From: Devosia sp. Leaf420
Lineage (GTDB): Bacteria > Pseudomonadota > Alphaproteobacteria > Rhizobiales > Devosiaceae
Reading direction: 5' to 3'
NCBI RefSeq assembly: GCF_001425445.1
Contig: NZ_LMQU01000001.1
Span: forward strand, 63,221-127,220
DNA length: 64,000 bases
Position 1 is the first letter of the stretch; every line of letters begins with the position of its first letter. This document shows positions 27,494-35,407 of this stretch, in pieces. Under the pieces are notes generated by a model. The model was not told where the DNA came from. It did no database searches and saw only the letters and a program-made list of their open reading frames with translations. Position numbers and translations under genes: made by a program.

Positions 27494-28253
27494 GAGGCTG
27501 CCGCTGCAATTCAAATCGCTGGCTGGGCGAGACTGGCAAACAGTAACGATCGGCAAATCCGGCGCGTCGGTTTGGCGAATTCCGATGGGCGAGACGGCGC
27601 TTTTCCTTAAGGCCGAGGCGGCGCATGAACTCAGCGAACTTAGCCAGGAACTGCTGCGGCTCGACTATCTGGCTGAGATGGGTTTTCCGGCGCCGCGCAT
27701 TGTCGACGAGGTAACGGCAGACGCGTTCAACTGGCTCTTGATGACCGAGGTAAAAGGCAGGGATTTGACGCACCTGGTGGGTCAACCTCAGGTTTTGATT
27801 CAAGTGCTTGCGGACGGATTGAAGCGGCTGCATGCGCTTGATCCAGCGCAATGTCCCTTCGATCATTCGATCGATCAACGGCTCCGTGATGGCGAGGCCA
27901 ACATGCTGGCGGGGCGGGTGGACGAGACTGATTTCGATGATCGGCATGAAGGTTGGACGGCCCAGCAGGTCTATGACTGGCTGCAGGCGAACCGGCCAGC
28001 GGAGACCGATCGGGTCGTGACGCATGGTGATGCGTCCTTGCCGAATTTCCTTGCCCATGAGCGACGGTTCAGCGGCGTCGTCGATTGTGCGCGGCTCGGG
28101 GTGGCGGATCGTTGGCAGGATCTGGCGCTGGCCTGCTGGAGCCTCGAATTCAATGGCGGCATGGATATGGTCCATGCCTTTCTCGACGCCTATGGGGTGC
28201 AATTCGACGCCGAGCGCTACAGGTTTTACTGCGCGCTCGACGAGCTTTTTTGA
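27480..28253 (+). CDS. APH(3')-like aminoglycoside phosphotransferase family kinase
   Basis: A 257-residue protein of the aminoglycoside 3'-phosphotransferase family. All kinase landmarks are kept at the spacing of APH(3')-IIIa: Lys44 (LFLKAE), Asp184 in HGDASLPN, Asn189 and Asp202 in VDCARLGVADRWQD, and the C-terminal LDELF. ATG at 27480 with GGGGAG six bases before it overlaps aat by 14 bases. Whether it gives kanamycin/neomycin resistance or acts on another substrate cannot be told. It sits in a housekeeping operon with no mobile element nearby, so recent transfer is not indicated. Confidence 0.88.
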   Translation: MDPRERLPLQFKSLAGRDWQTVTIGKSGASVWRIPMGETALFLKAEAAHELSELSQELLRLDYLAEMGFPAPRIVDEVTADAFNWLLMTEVKGRDLTHLVGQPQVLIQVLADGLKRLHALDPAQCPFDHSIDQRLRDGEANMLAGRVDETDFDDRHEGWTAQQVYDWLQANRPAETDRVVTHGDASLPNFLAHERRFSGVVDCARLGVADRWQDLALACWSLEFNGGMDMVHAFLDAYGVQFDAERYRFYCALDELF

Positions 28254-28256
28254 GGA

Positions 28257-28754
28257 TTAGTCCTTCAGTTTGAAGGACAGGTTGGTCACCCATTCTTCCA
28301 TGTCAGGCACTTCTTCCGGGTCGCTCTCGTAGATTTCGAGCCGGCAGGCGAAGTGGTCACCGTCGGGACGTTCTTCCATATCGAAATCCTGCTGGGTGAG
28401 GCGCGCCCAGCCGATGAGCATGCCGGTGACCGTTTCGAGCTTGTCCGGATGGCCGACCCAGCTCAGACCGAGGAAATTGCCGCCGGGCAGTGTGCCGTTG
28501 CGCACATTGCCCTCGTCAGGGCCAGCCGATCCGACGGCAATGCCCGCTTCCACATCGAGCGTCGACGCCATATCGATGCGGCGATAATTGTAGAAAGCAG
28601 GGCTGCCCAGGGTCAGGCCATGCTTACCGATATAGTTGAAGAGCTGCGGAAAGCCTTCTTGGGCCGGTTTCTGCATCTGGCTCATGGTTACGGTGAACGG
28701 CACATAGATATAGGCCTGCGGCTTGCGCACTTCATTTTTGGGCAGGGTCAGCAT
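28257..28754 (-). CDS. GyrI-like / AraC effector-binding domain protein
   Basis: A 165-residue cytoplasmic protein with the SHS2-like duplicated fold of AraC effector-binding/GyrI domains (YIYVPFTVTMSQM at the start, LEIYESDPEE near the end) and no DNA-binding domain. The start MLTLPKNEVR has GAGGAGG seven bases upstream; an earlier in-frame start was dropped. It lies 22 bases after the SDR gene and its stop is 3 bases from the convergent kinase stop. A small-molecule-binding partner of the SDR protein is possible, as inference. Confidence in the fold is moderate. Confidence 0.6.
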   Translation of the reverse strand: MLTLPKNEVRKPQAYIYVPFTVTMSQMQKPAQEGFPQLFNYIGKHGLTLGSPAFYNYRRIDMASTLDVEAGIAVGSAGPDEGNVRNGTLPGGNFLGLSWVGHPDKLETVTGMLIGWARLTQQDFDMEERPDGDHFACRLEIYESDPEEVPDMEEWVTNLSFKLKD

Positions 28755-28776
28755 AGTTCGTCCTCCTCTGGTGTGA

Positions 28777-29562
28777 TCAATCGACCTGGCCGCCGCCCGT
28801 GGCATTGGCCATCGTGGCGGTCATGCTGGAAGCCAGATCGCTGGCGAGCAGCACGGCTGCATCGGCGACTTGGGCAAGGGACGCCATTCGGCGCAGCGGC
28901 GTGTCTTTCGCAAATTCGGCGTGGATTTCGTCGAAGGTCATGCCGCGCTCATTGGCGTGGATGGTCCAGGCTTCGCGAATGCCGGGCGTATCGGGCGAGC
29001 CGGGCGACCGCACCCAACAACAGCGCACGCCCTTGGGACCATTCTCGACGGCAAGATGGCGGAGATAATGTTCGACCGCGGCGCAGGCTATGCCAAAGCC
29101 GCCCATCTGGTTATAAGCCTCGCGTCCTGCATTGGCGGTGATCCCGAGAATGACGCCACCGCCATTTTCGCTCATGTGACGCGCCACGACGGCGCCGATA
29201 TTGAGCCAGGATTTTAGGCCACGCTCGACCGGCATGATGAAGCGGTCAAAATCGATGTCGGTCAGATTGGTGCCTTGAGCGTCGCCCCAATCGATGGCGC
29301 TGAAGACGATATTGATCGGGCCGCTGATGGCCTCGGCATTTTTGAGTTGGGCCTCTACCGAAGAACGATCGAAGGCATCGGCCGTGTCGATATAGACTTG
29401 GCCGCCGCTGGCGCGCAGTGCTTCGGCTGCTGTTTCAAGCCGATCTCGATTGCGGGCGACCAGATGGACTGTGGCGCCCTCGCGCACAAATGCCTTGGCG
29501 ACGGCTCCACCCACCGCGCCGCTGCCGCCATAGACAATGGCGGTCTTTCCCCTGAGCAGCAT
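28777..29562 (-). CDS. SDR-family protein lacking the catalytic Ser-Tyr-Lys
   Basis: A 261-residue Rossmann-fold protein of the short-chain dehydrogenase/reductase family with GGSGAVGGA (12-20) for the dinucleotide. Aligning its ITANAG...LAVENGPKGVR segment with typical SDRs puts Ala143, Phe156 and Cys160 where catalytic Ser, Tyr and Lys belong. It may therefore bind NAD(P) without the usual chemistry. The start MLLRGKTAIV has GGAGGG five bases upstream. It is the third gene after NDUFA12 and DUF2155 and precedes the GyrI-like gene by 22 bases. Confidence 0.85.
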   Translation of the reverse strand: MLLRGKTAIVYGGSGAVGGAVAKAFVREGATVHLVARNRDRLETAAEALRASGGQVYIDTADAFDRSSVEAQLKNAEAISGPINIVFSAIDWGDAQGTNLTDIDFDRFIMPVERGLKSWLNIGAVVARHMSENGGGVILGITANAGREAYNQMGGFGIACAAVEHYLRHLAVENGPKGVRCCWVRSPGSPDTPGIREAWTIHANERGMTFDEIHAEFAKDTPLRRMASLAQVADAAVLLASDLASSMTATMANATGGGQVD

Positions 29563-29636
29563 CGTTTCCCTCCGCAGCATGCTTCAGCACGACGACGAAT
29601 GGCATCGCCGTGCTTAAACACGCTAGCGAAATAAAA

Positions 29637-30053
29637 TTATCGCTGGTCGGGCGGCGGGACGTTGGTGCCGGTTTTGCACTCGATGAGCCAGACGTCGTAG
29701 ACGGGATGGTCCACGGCATTGAGCGCGGGGCTATCGGCAAACATCCAGCCGGTAAAGATGCGTTTGGCCGTGCCGTCGAGCGAGCGCTGGTCGACCTCGA
29801 GGAAAGCGGAGGTGCGCTGCAGCGTGTCATTGGCCGGGCGGTCATAGCAGGCGCGCGGAGTGATTTCGAGCGCACCGAAAAGCACCGTTTCGCCGATATA
29901 GACGTCGAAGCGCGTAATGCGGCCAGTGATTTTATCGAGACCGGCCAAGGTCGCGACTGGATTGGCCAGCGGCTGGGCGACAACCGGTGTAACACCAATT
30001 GCCGCGGCAAGAGCCACGGCAATCAGACTACGAAAAAGATGGGACAGGCGCAT
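29637..30053 (-). CDS. DUF2155 domain-containing exported protein
   Basis: A 138-residue protein with a signal peptide (MRLSHLFRSL to about VVAQP) and a DUF2155 domain: RITRFDVYIGETVLFGALEI, then ACYDRP and the GWMFADSPALNAVDHPVYDVWLIEC block. The function of the family is unknown. It starts seven bases after the NDUFA12 stop on the same strand, a pairing conserved in alphaproteobacteria. A much longer open frame reaches back into NDUFA12 and was cut at the ATG that gives a signal peptide. Confidence 0.88.
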   Translation of the reverse strand: MRLSHLFRSLIAVALAAAIGVTPVVAQPLANPVATLAGLDKITGRITRFDVYIGETVLFGALEITPRACYDRPANDTLQRTSAFLEVDQRSLDGTAKRIFTGWMFADSPALNAVDHPVYDVWLIECKTGTNVPPPDQR

Positions 30054-30060
30054 GGGCGCC

Positions 30061-30459
30061 TTATTCGGGCGACCAGGCTTGATAATCGCCAGTGACGCGC
30101 GGTCGTTCGCCCTTGTTAAGCAAGCTACCATCTGGGCGGTAGGCTTCGGCCGTGCCGGTGAGATTGGCCTGATGCGGCTTTTCCCATTCACGCGGCTTGT
30201 AGTCGGCGCTTGCGGGCACGACGTCGGTGCGGTGATGCATCCAGCCGTGCCAGCCGGGCGGGATGGCGGAGGCATCGGCATAACCGGCATAGGTGACGTA
30301 GCGGCGGTTTGCCTTCTTGTCCTGATAATAGCGGTTGCCGAATTCGTCGGTGCCGACGAAATTGCCAAAGCGCTTGATCCAGAGTCGGGTTCCCCACGTC
30401 TGGCCGCTCCACCAGGCGAAGATTTCAGTGAGGAACTTCTTGGTATCAGACTTGGCCAC
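30061..30459 (-). CDS. NADH:ubiquinone oxidoreductase subunit NDUFA12 homologue
   Basis: A 132-residue homologue of the mitochondrial complex I accessory subunit NDUFA12 (B17.2), an alphaproteobacterial marker. The family landmarks are GNRYYQDK, RRYVTYAG, PPGWHGWMHHRTD and the ending TGDYQAWSPE. It begins at GTG with a weak ribosome site. It acts at the membrane arm junction of complex I. It leads the leftward run NDUFA12-DUF2155-SDR-GyrI. Confidence 0.93.
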   Translation of the reverse strand: MAKSDTKKFLTEIFAWWSGQTWGTRLWIKRFGNFVGTDEFGNRYYQDKKANRRYVTYAGYADASAIPPGWHGWMHHRTDVVPASADYKPREWEKPHQANLTGTAEAYRPDGSLLNKGERPRVTGDYQAWSPE

Positions 30460-30639
30460 GAGACGATTCCGCTCAACAGGAACGATTTGTCGAGCGGTTT
30501 ATCATGCTCGCACCGGAGAGCCTAGACCCAAGCGACGCAAATTGCCGGCATCTCTGGTGATCACGAATTGCAGGGCCCGTCGAACCGGGAGCGCTCCGTG
30601 GCGTTAGCATCGCATCGAACCTTTCACGGGAGACGAGCA

Positions 30640-31128
30640 ATGGCACCGAACCACAATAGCGGCATTCTGAGCCCGAACGAGACCAATTACGATATTCCCG
30701 ACCAGACCAATATCGCGCAGCCCTATAGCCAGAGCGAAATCGAAGACCTGCTTTATGGCGGCGATCTGTCGGTCGAGGACCGATTGGCCCGCCTGCGCGA
30801 TCTGCGTGACGACGCGACGATCCGGGAAAGCGGCGATTGGGGCGATCAGGACCCGGCGGCGATGCTCGATGAAATCGATCGCGCCATCGAGGAATTGAGC
30901 GCCGACAATGAAACCGCTGAAGACAATGCCAGCATGGACAATGTGCTGCTCGATGATCCCGCCGATCACTCCCACGTGCTTTCGCCGGACGATGTTGACG
31001 CTTTGACCGAACTGTCTGGAGAATCGGAAGAGGATCTGGAAGCTGCAGCTCTCGACGACGACGAAGAGGATGAAATCCTTGACGACGATGCTGACGAGAG
31101 CGAGGCGCCGGTGAACGGCTTGCACTAA
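30640..31128 (+). CDS. Acidic conserved hypothetical protein
   Basis: A 162-residue strongly acidic protein starting MAPNHNSGIL with GGGAG upstream. The first part (DIPDQTNIAQPYSQSEIEDLLYG, then SVEDRLARLRDLRDD) reads as short helices; the last third is an Asp/Glu run with almost no basic residues. It has no signal peptide or membrane segment. I do not recognise the family. It could be a disordered regulatory or binding protein. It has its own terminator and is divergent from NDUFA12. Confidence 0.7.
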   Translation: MAPNHNSGILSPNETNYDIPDQTNIAQPYSQSEIEDLLYGGDLSVEDRLARLRDLRDDATIRESGDWGDQDPAAMLDEIDRAIEELSADNETAEDNASMDNVLLDDPADHSHVLSPDDVDALTELSGESEEDLEAAALDDDEEDEILDDDADESEAPVNGLH

Positions 31129-31150
31129 GAATTCTTATCCGGGACAGGAT

Positions 31151-31186
31151 GAGCGGGGAGTGGTGGCAACACCGCTCCCCGAGCTT
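31151..31186 (+). terminator. Terminator between convergent genes
   Basis: CGGGGAG and CTCCCCG with an inner GGTG/CACC stem around GCAA form a long hairpin, followed by AGCTTTTT. It follows the acidic protein gene and lies just before the 3' end of the leftward SMP-30 gene. Confidence 0.75.
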
Positions 31187-31188
31187 TT

Positions 31189-32097
31189 TCAGTGGGGCTG
31201 AATGCCGCTGATGCCGAGATAGATGGCGTAGAGCGACGTCGTGGCGGTGATGAAGAGGCGATTGCCTCTTGGCCCACCAAAGGTGAGATTGGCAACGCCC
31301 TCAGGGATATTGAGGCGCCCGAGTAAAGTTCCATCGGGTGTATAGCAATGGACGGCGGGACCACCGCTGGTCCAGACATTGCCCTGGGTATCGACGCGCA
31401 TGCCGTCTGGAACGCCGAATTCTAGATTGCAGAATTCGCGTCCATTGCCGAGCGTGCCGTTGGCAACATCGAAGGCGCGGATATGGCGCGGGGCACCGGG
31501 CTTATGGCTCGAACCGGAATCGGCGACGTAGAGGCGCTTTTCGTCGGGGGAAAAGGCGAGGCCGTTGGGCTGCAGGAAGTCGGTCGCGACTGCGGTCAGC
31601 TCGCCGGTTGATGGGTCCAGGCGGTAGACATTGTGGGTTGCCTGTTCGGGTTCGGCGCGAAACCCTTCGTAATCGGTGAGAATGCCGTAGGTCGGGTCGG
31701 TGAACCAGACGCTGCCATCGGAATGGACGACGACATCGTTGGGAGAATTGAGGCGCTTGCCCTCGAAGCGATCGGCGAGGACGGTGATGGTGCCATCGTA
31801 CTCGGTGCGGGTGACGCGGCGGAGGCCATGCTCGCAGGAGACGAGGCGGCCCTGGCGGTCACGGGTGTTGCCGTTCGAAAAATTGGAATCTGCGCGGTAC
31901 ACTCCGACCGTGCCATCAGGCAAGTAGCGCATCATGCGCCGATTGGGGATGTCGCTCCAGATGAGATAGTCGCTATCCCTGAACCAGACGGGGCCTTCGG
32001 CCCAACGGCAGCCGGAATAGAGGCGCTCGAGCTGGGCGCTGCCGATGATAAGATCGCTGAAGCGCGGATCGATAATGTCATGAACTGGTGCGGACAC
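31189..32097 (-). CDS. SMP-30/gluconolactonase family hydrolase
   Basis: A 302-residue six-bladed beta-propeller. Metal ligands typical of the family are visible: Glu in CRWAEGPVWF, Asn in RLNSPNDVVV, and Asp in FGVPDGMRVD; SNFSNGNTRD and GGPRGNRLFIT are further blade motifs. Members hydrolyse sugar lactones or organophosphates, and the substrate is not clear here. It starts at GTG with GGAGGAGG six bases upstream. No sugar-pathway gene is next to it, so it stands alone. Confidence 0.9.
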   Translation of the reverse strand: MSAPVHDIIDPRFSDLIIGSAQLERLYSGCRWAEGPVWFRDSDYLIWSDIPNRRMMRYLPDGTVGVYRADSNFSNGNTRDRQGRLVSCEHGLRRVTRTEYDGTITVLADRFEGKRLNSPNDVVVHSDGSVWFTDPTYGILTDYEGFRAEPEQATHNVYRLDPSTGELTAVATDFLQPNGLAFSPDEKRLYVADSGSSHKPGAPRHIRAFDVANGTLGNGREFCNLEFGVPDGMRVDTQGNVWTSGGPAVHCYTPDGTLLGRLNIPEGVANLTFGGPRGNRLFITATTSLYAIYLGISGIQPH

Positions 32098-32286
32098 CTA
32101 TTTCCTCCTCCTTCGGCGGAGGAAGGGCATTGCCCCGACCCTGCCGCAAACTTGCCCCATGAGGGCAAGGCGACCTTAGTGGGGAGGCTCAATTGCGGCA
32201 ATCCCGGCAGCCTTCGGTTAACCTCGCATCAGGCTTGCCGTGAGACTTTGGCCGCAAACGGCGCCCTAGCCTTTCAAAGGATACTC

Positions 32287-32778
32287 ATGAAGATCACCCC
32301 TATCCGCCTCCTCGCCCTTGGATCCGCCGTTGCCGCGACGATGGCCATTGCCGGTTGTTCGATGATGGGCATGGGCGGCGGCGCCAGCTCGCCTGCTGGC
32401 CTTTCGTCAGGCCTGACGGCCAGCATGGACCAGCCCGGCGCGCGGCTCGACAAGGCCCAGGCCATTGCCTTGATCAATTCCTATCGCGCGACCGTCGGTG
32501 CGCCGGCGCTCGTGGCTGATGCCAGCCTCGATGGCACCGCCCAGGCGCTCGCCAATCAGTATGCGCAGACCAATACGGCTCCGGCCACGCCGCAGGGCAT
32601 GTCGGTGATGAAGCTCAGCGCCGGCTATTCGACCTTTGCCAATACGTTCTCGGGCTGGCGCAATAGCCCCGCGGATGCTGCGGGTCTTGCAGCGCGCGGT
32701 AGCAAGGCCGGCATCGGCGTCGCCTACAGCGCCGCCTCGAGCTATGGCGTGCATTGGGTTCTGCTGATTGCGAACTGA
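32287..32778 (+). CDS. CAP-domain lipoprotein
   Basis: A 163-residue exported protein. The signal sequence ends in a lipobox AIAG-C, so Cys would be lipidated after cleavage. A Gly/Ser/Met-rich spacer leads to a CAP (SCP/PR-1-like) domain from about residue 55 (AIALINSYRATVGAPALVAD) to the C-terminal HWVLLIAN. Bacterial CAP proteins are mostly uncharacterised. GGA lies seven bases before the ATG. The TusA-like gene overlaps its end. Confidence 0.85.
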   Translation: MKITPIRLLALGSAVAATMAIAGCSMMGMGGGASSPAGLSSGLTASMDQPGARLDKAQAIALINSYRATVGAPALVADASLDGTAQALANQYAQTNTAPATPQGMSVMKLSAGYSTFANTFSGWRNSPADAAGLAARGSKAGIGVAYSAASSYGVHWVLLIAN

Positions 32779-32995
32779 AGACGCCTTGATCGACGCCAGG
32801 GGGGTGAGATGCCCCCTGCCCGTCTTGAAACTCGAAAAGCGTATCGAGAGCCTGGCGAGCGGCGCGGTTCTGACCGTGCTCGCGACCGACCCGATGGCGG
32901 AGATCGATATTCCGCTCTATTGCCGCCAGCGCGGCCATGCATACCTATTGCACCGCGAAGGCGACACGCTGCGGTTCGAGATCACTAAAGCCTAG
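32768..32995 (+). CDS. TusA/SirA family sulfurtransferase
   Basis: A 75-residue protein of the TusA/SirA/YedF family with the active-site CPxP motif in ARGVRCPLPVLKLE and the FEI beta strand at the end. Members carry persulfide sulfur for tRNA thiolation or cofactor synthesis. It starts at TTG (32768) inside the CAP gene, overlapping by 11 bases; a second TTG at 32785 is possible. Its stop overlaps the convergent carboxypeptidase stop by three bases. Confidence 0.85.
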   Translation: MRTEDALIDARGVRCPLPVLKLEKRIESLASGAVLTVLATDPMAEIDIPLYCRQRGHAYLLHREGDTLRFEITKA

Positions 32996-34179
32996 CGCGA
33001 CGCGGGGCGCGGTCGTGGATAGGGCACGCCGGGACTGCCGGCGAGTTCGAGGCCCGGGCGCAGGTTAGCGTCGAGCGCCGACGCTGGCGTCGTGGTGTCT
33101 GAGACCAGAGCTGCGCTCGGGAAAGCCGGAACGTGCGCAGGACGCGGACGCGGCAGGGCGATGCCGGTACGCATGCGGCCAAGATCGGTCGCGACGTGTT
33201 CGACGGCGGCGATCTGGTCGGTGAGATAGCTCGGCTGGCCCTTCATGCCCATTGGAAATGCGGCTTCCTGCGCTTTCACATAGGTGGCGGCGTCCTTACC
33301 GCAAATATTGGCGCGCATATCGATAGGCGCGGCGCCAACCGCATTGCTGACATTGAGAATGGTCTGGCCGGTTGGCGTCGCCGAGCCCGACAGGCCCTTG
33401 AGCAAGAGTTCGGCAGCGCGCTCATTGCGGTCGCGGCCCGACGAGCCGCCGAGAACGACGGCAAGCAGGCGGCGGCCATTACGATCGACATCGGCCACGA
33501 GGTTAAGGCCGGACGCGCAGACAAAGCCGGTCTTCATGCCGATGGCGCCGGAAAAGGTCGTCAGCAGATTGTTCTGCGATTCGAGCTTGAGATTACCGAT
33601 CCGCACGACGCTGGTGTGGAACATTGGCATGTATTGGGGAAAGCTCTGCTCGATGTAGAGCGCGAGCACCGCCAAATCGCGTGCGCTGGTGACCTGAAGC
33701 GGGTCATGAAGACCATGCGGGTTTTCATAATGGGTGGCTGTCAGGCCCATGCGGCGCGCGACGTCGTTCATCTTGGCGACGAAATTGGCTTCGTTTCCGC
33801 CGATAGTTTCGGCGATGGCCACAGCCATGTCGTTGGCCGACTTGACGATCAGTATATAAAGCGCGTCTTCGAGCGATACCGAGGTGCCGACCTTGAGGCC
33901 CGAACGGCTCGGAGCCATGGTCAGAGCGTATTTCGATAAAGTCACCGGCGTATCGAGCGTGACGGTGCCCTTGGCGATTTCTTCGAAAGCCACGTAGGCT
34001 GTCATCAGCTTGGTGAGGGAAGCGGGATGCCAGGGCTGGCCGGCCTGCTCTGCATAGAGCACGTTCAGATTGTCACGATCGACGAGCAGCATCGGATTTG
34101 CCAAAGCGGGCACTAGGCTCAGCAAGCTCAGGGCGAGGGCAATGGCAAAACGGCGCAACAACAGCACGGGGAATCTCAT
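32992..34179 (-). CDS. D-alanyl-D-alanine carboxypeptidase (second copy, no SPOR domain)
   Basis: A 395-residue serine peptidase S11. A signal peptide ends near ALANP. Motifs are SLTK (54-57), SAN (114-116) and KTG (216-218). After the peptidase domain the tail is Pro/Arg/Ala-rich (LPRPRPAH, YPRPRP) with no SPOR domain, unlike the enzyme at 8978-10546. It would trim stem-peptide D-Ala in the periplasm. It converges on the TusA-like gene with overlapping stops and is divergent from the DJ-1/PfpI gene. Confidence 0.93.
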   Translation of the reverse strand: MRFPVLLLRRFAIALALSLLSLVPALANPMLLVDRDNLNVLYAEQAGQPWHPASLTKLMTAYVAFEEIAKGTVTLDTPVTLSKYALTMAPSRSGLKVGTSVSLEDALYILIVKSANDMAVAIAETIGGNEANFVAKMNDVARRMGLTATHYENPHGLHDPLQVTSARDLAVLALYIEQSFPQYMPMFHTSVVRIGNLKLESQNNLLTTFSGAIGMKTGFVCASGLNLVADVDRNGRRLLAVVLGGSSGRDRNERAAELLLKGLSGSATPTGQTILNVSNAVGAAPIDMRANICGKDAATYVKAQEAAFPMGMKGQPSYLTDQIAAVEHVATDLGRMRTGIALPRPRPAHVPAFPSAALVSDTTTPASALDANLRPGLELAGSPGVPYPRPRPASR

Positions 34180-34330
34180 GGCAATCTTCAGGAATTGGGT
34201 CGTCTTTATCAGCGACGCCTCTTGGCCTCAAGAAATGGGGCAAAGTTTGACGTCCATGTGAACTGGCTACTGACGCCATCTGTCGCGCGCCGGGCAAAGC
34301 TTTTGGGCAACCGTTTTGAGGATTTTCGCC

Positions 34331-34903
34331 ATGACGACTATCGTGACCATTCTGACCCCCAACTATGCCGATTGGGAAACTGCCCTGCTCAACGCTGCAG
34401 CGCGCAGCTATTATGGCATCCAGACACTCTTTGCTTCGCCCAATGGCGAAGAGGTTGTGTCGTCAGGCGGGCTCCGCGTCACACCACAGCTTTCGGTGGC
34501 CGATATCGACGTTTCGACGGTGGATGCCGTCCTGGTCAATGGCGGTTCGATCTGGAGCACGCCGGCGGCGCCCGATGTGAGTGCGGTGCTGAAAAGCGCG
34601 GCAGCGGCAGGGAAAACCGTAGGCGGGATCTGCGATGGTGTCATCGCGTTGGCGCGAGCTGGCCTTCTGGACGAGATCGACCACACCGCCAATGGACCGG
34701 AGAGCCTGCCCGATACGGGATACAGAGGCGTGGCTCACTATAGGGATCAGCCGCAGGCTGTTCTCGCCGGGAGAATAGTGACTGCACCGGGGACGGCACC
34801 TGTCAGTTTCATGGGAGCGGTGTTCGAGAGCCTTGGCCTTCGCAACAATGATCTGGACTTTTATCTGGGGCTTTACGGCGCCGAGCATCACGCAAAGGTT
34901 TGA
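34331..34903 (+). CDS. DJ-1/PfpI family protein
   Basis: A 190-residue class I glutamine-amidotransferase-like protein. The nucleophile elbow is GGICDGVIAL with the family cysteine, preceded by VLVNGG. Members include deglycases, proteases and isonitrile hydratases, and the activity here is unknown. The start ATG 34331 is preceded by GAGG. The HxlR regulator gene follows 68 bases later on the same strand with a large inverted repeat between, so the two are a likely stress-response pair. Confidence 0.88.
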   Translation: MTTIVTILTPNYADWETALLNAAARSYYGIQTLFASPNGEEVVSSGGLRVTPQLSVADIDVSTVDAVLVNGGSIWSTPAAPDVSAVLKSAAAAGKTVGGICDGVIALARAGLLDEIDHTANGPESLPDTGYRGVAHYRDQPQAVLAGRIVTAPGTAPVSFMGAVFESLGLRNNDLDFYLGLYGAEHHAKV

Positions 34904-34907
34904 GGGC

Positions 34908-34936
34908 TAGTCACAACTAGTAACTGTGACTATATT
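34908..34936 (+). promoter_or_regulatory. Promoter and operator of the HxlR regulator gene
   Basis: TAGTCACA (34908-34915) and TGTGACTA (34925-34932) are a perfect 8-bp inverted repeat with a 9-base spacer containing ACTAGT, itself a palindrome. The repeat covers the space between a -35-like TAGTCA (34908-34913) and a -10-like TATATT (34931-34936), 17 bases apart. Binding there would block RNA polymerase, so autoregulation by the HxlR protein is likely. The binding itself is inference. Confidence 0.6.
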
Positions 34937-34971
34937 TGTGCCTGAGTATCCAGATTGACGCGAGGCGCACC

Positions 34972-35391
34972 ATGTCCCTGACAGACACATCCAAGCATGC
35001 CAATTGCTCGGCCATGTCCGATGTCCTGAGCCGCATCGGCGACAAATGGAGCGTCATGGTCGTTGGCATGCTGAGCCGGAACGGCACCCTACGGTTCAAC
35101 GAGCTCAAGCGCATGATCAATGGCGTTTCGCAGCGCATGCTGACGCTGACCCTGCGAAACCTTGAGCGCGATGGGCTTGTAAGCCGCACGATCTATCCCG
35201 AGGTGCCGCCACGCGTGGAATATACGCTCACGGAAATGGGCAAGACGCTGCAGGGGCCGATCAATGCCCTGTGGGACTGGTCGGCAGAGCATCATGTCTC
35301 AATCGTCGAGGCGCGGGATATCTATGACCAGCGCCAGATGACAGTCGCTGCTAGCGAGCCGCGCAAGATCGCCTACTCCCGGGGGCAGTAA
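34972..35391 (+). CDS. HxlR-family transcriptional regulator
   Basis: A 139-residue winged-helix regulator. CSAMSDVLSRIGDKWSVMVV and LRFNELKRMINGVSQRML, then LTLRNLERDGLVSR, are the family core; LTEMGKTLQGPINALWDW closes the dimer helix. A cysteine near residue 12 (HANCSAM) is at the place where redox-sensing HxlR proteins carry theirs. GAGG precedes the ATG. The upstream inverted repeat at 34908-34932 fits its dimer. Confidence 0.92.
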   Translation: MSLTDTSKHANCSAMSDVLSRIGDKWSVMVVGMLSRNGTLRFNELKRMINGVSQRMLTLTLRNLERDGLVSRTIYPEVPPRVEYTLTEMGKTLQGPINALWDWSAEHHVSIVEARDIYDQRQMTVAASEPRKIAYSRGQ

Positions 35392-35407
35392 GCCCCTTTC
35401 CCGTTTT

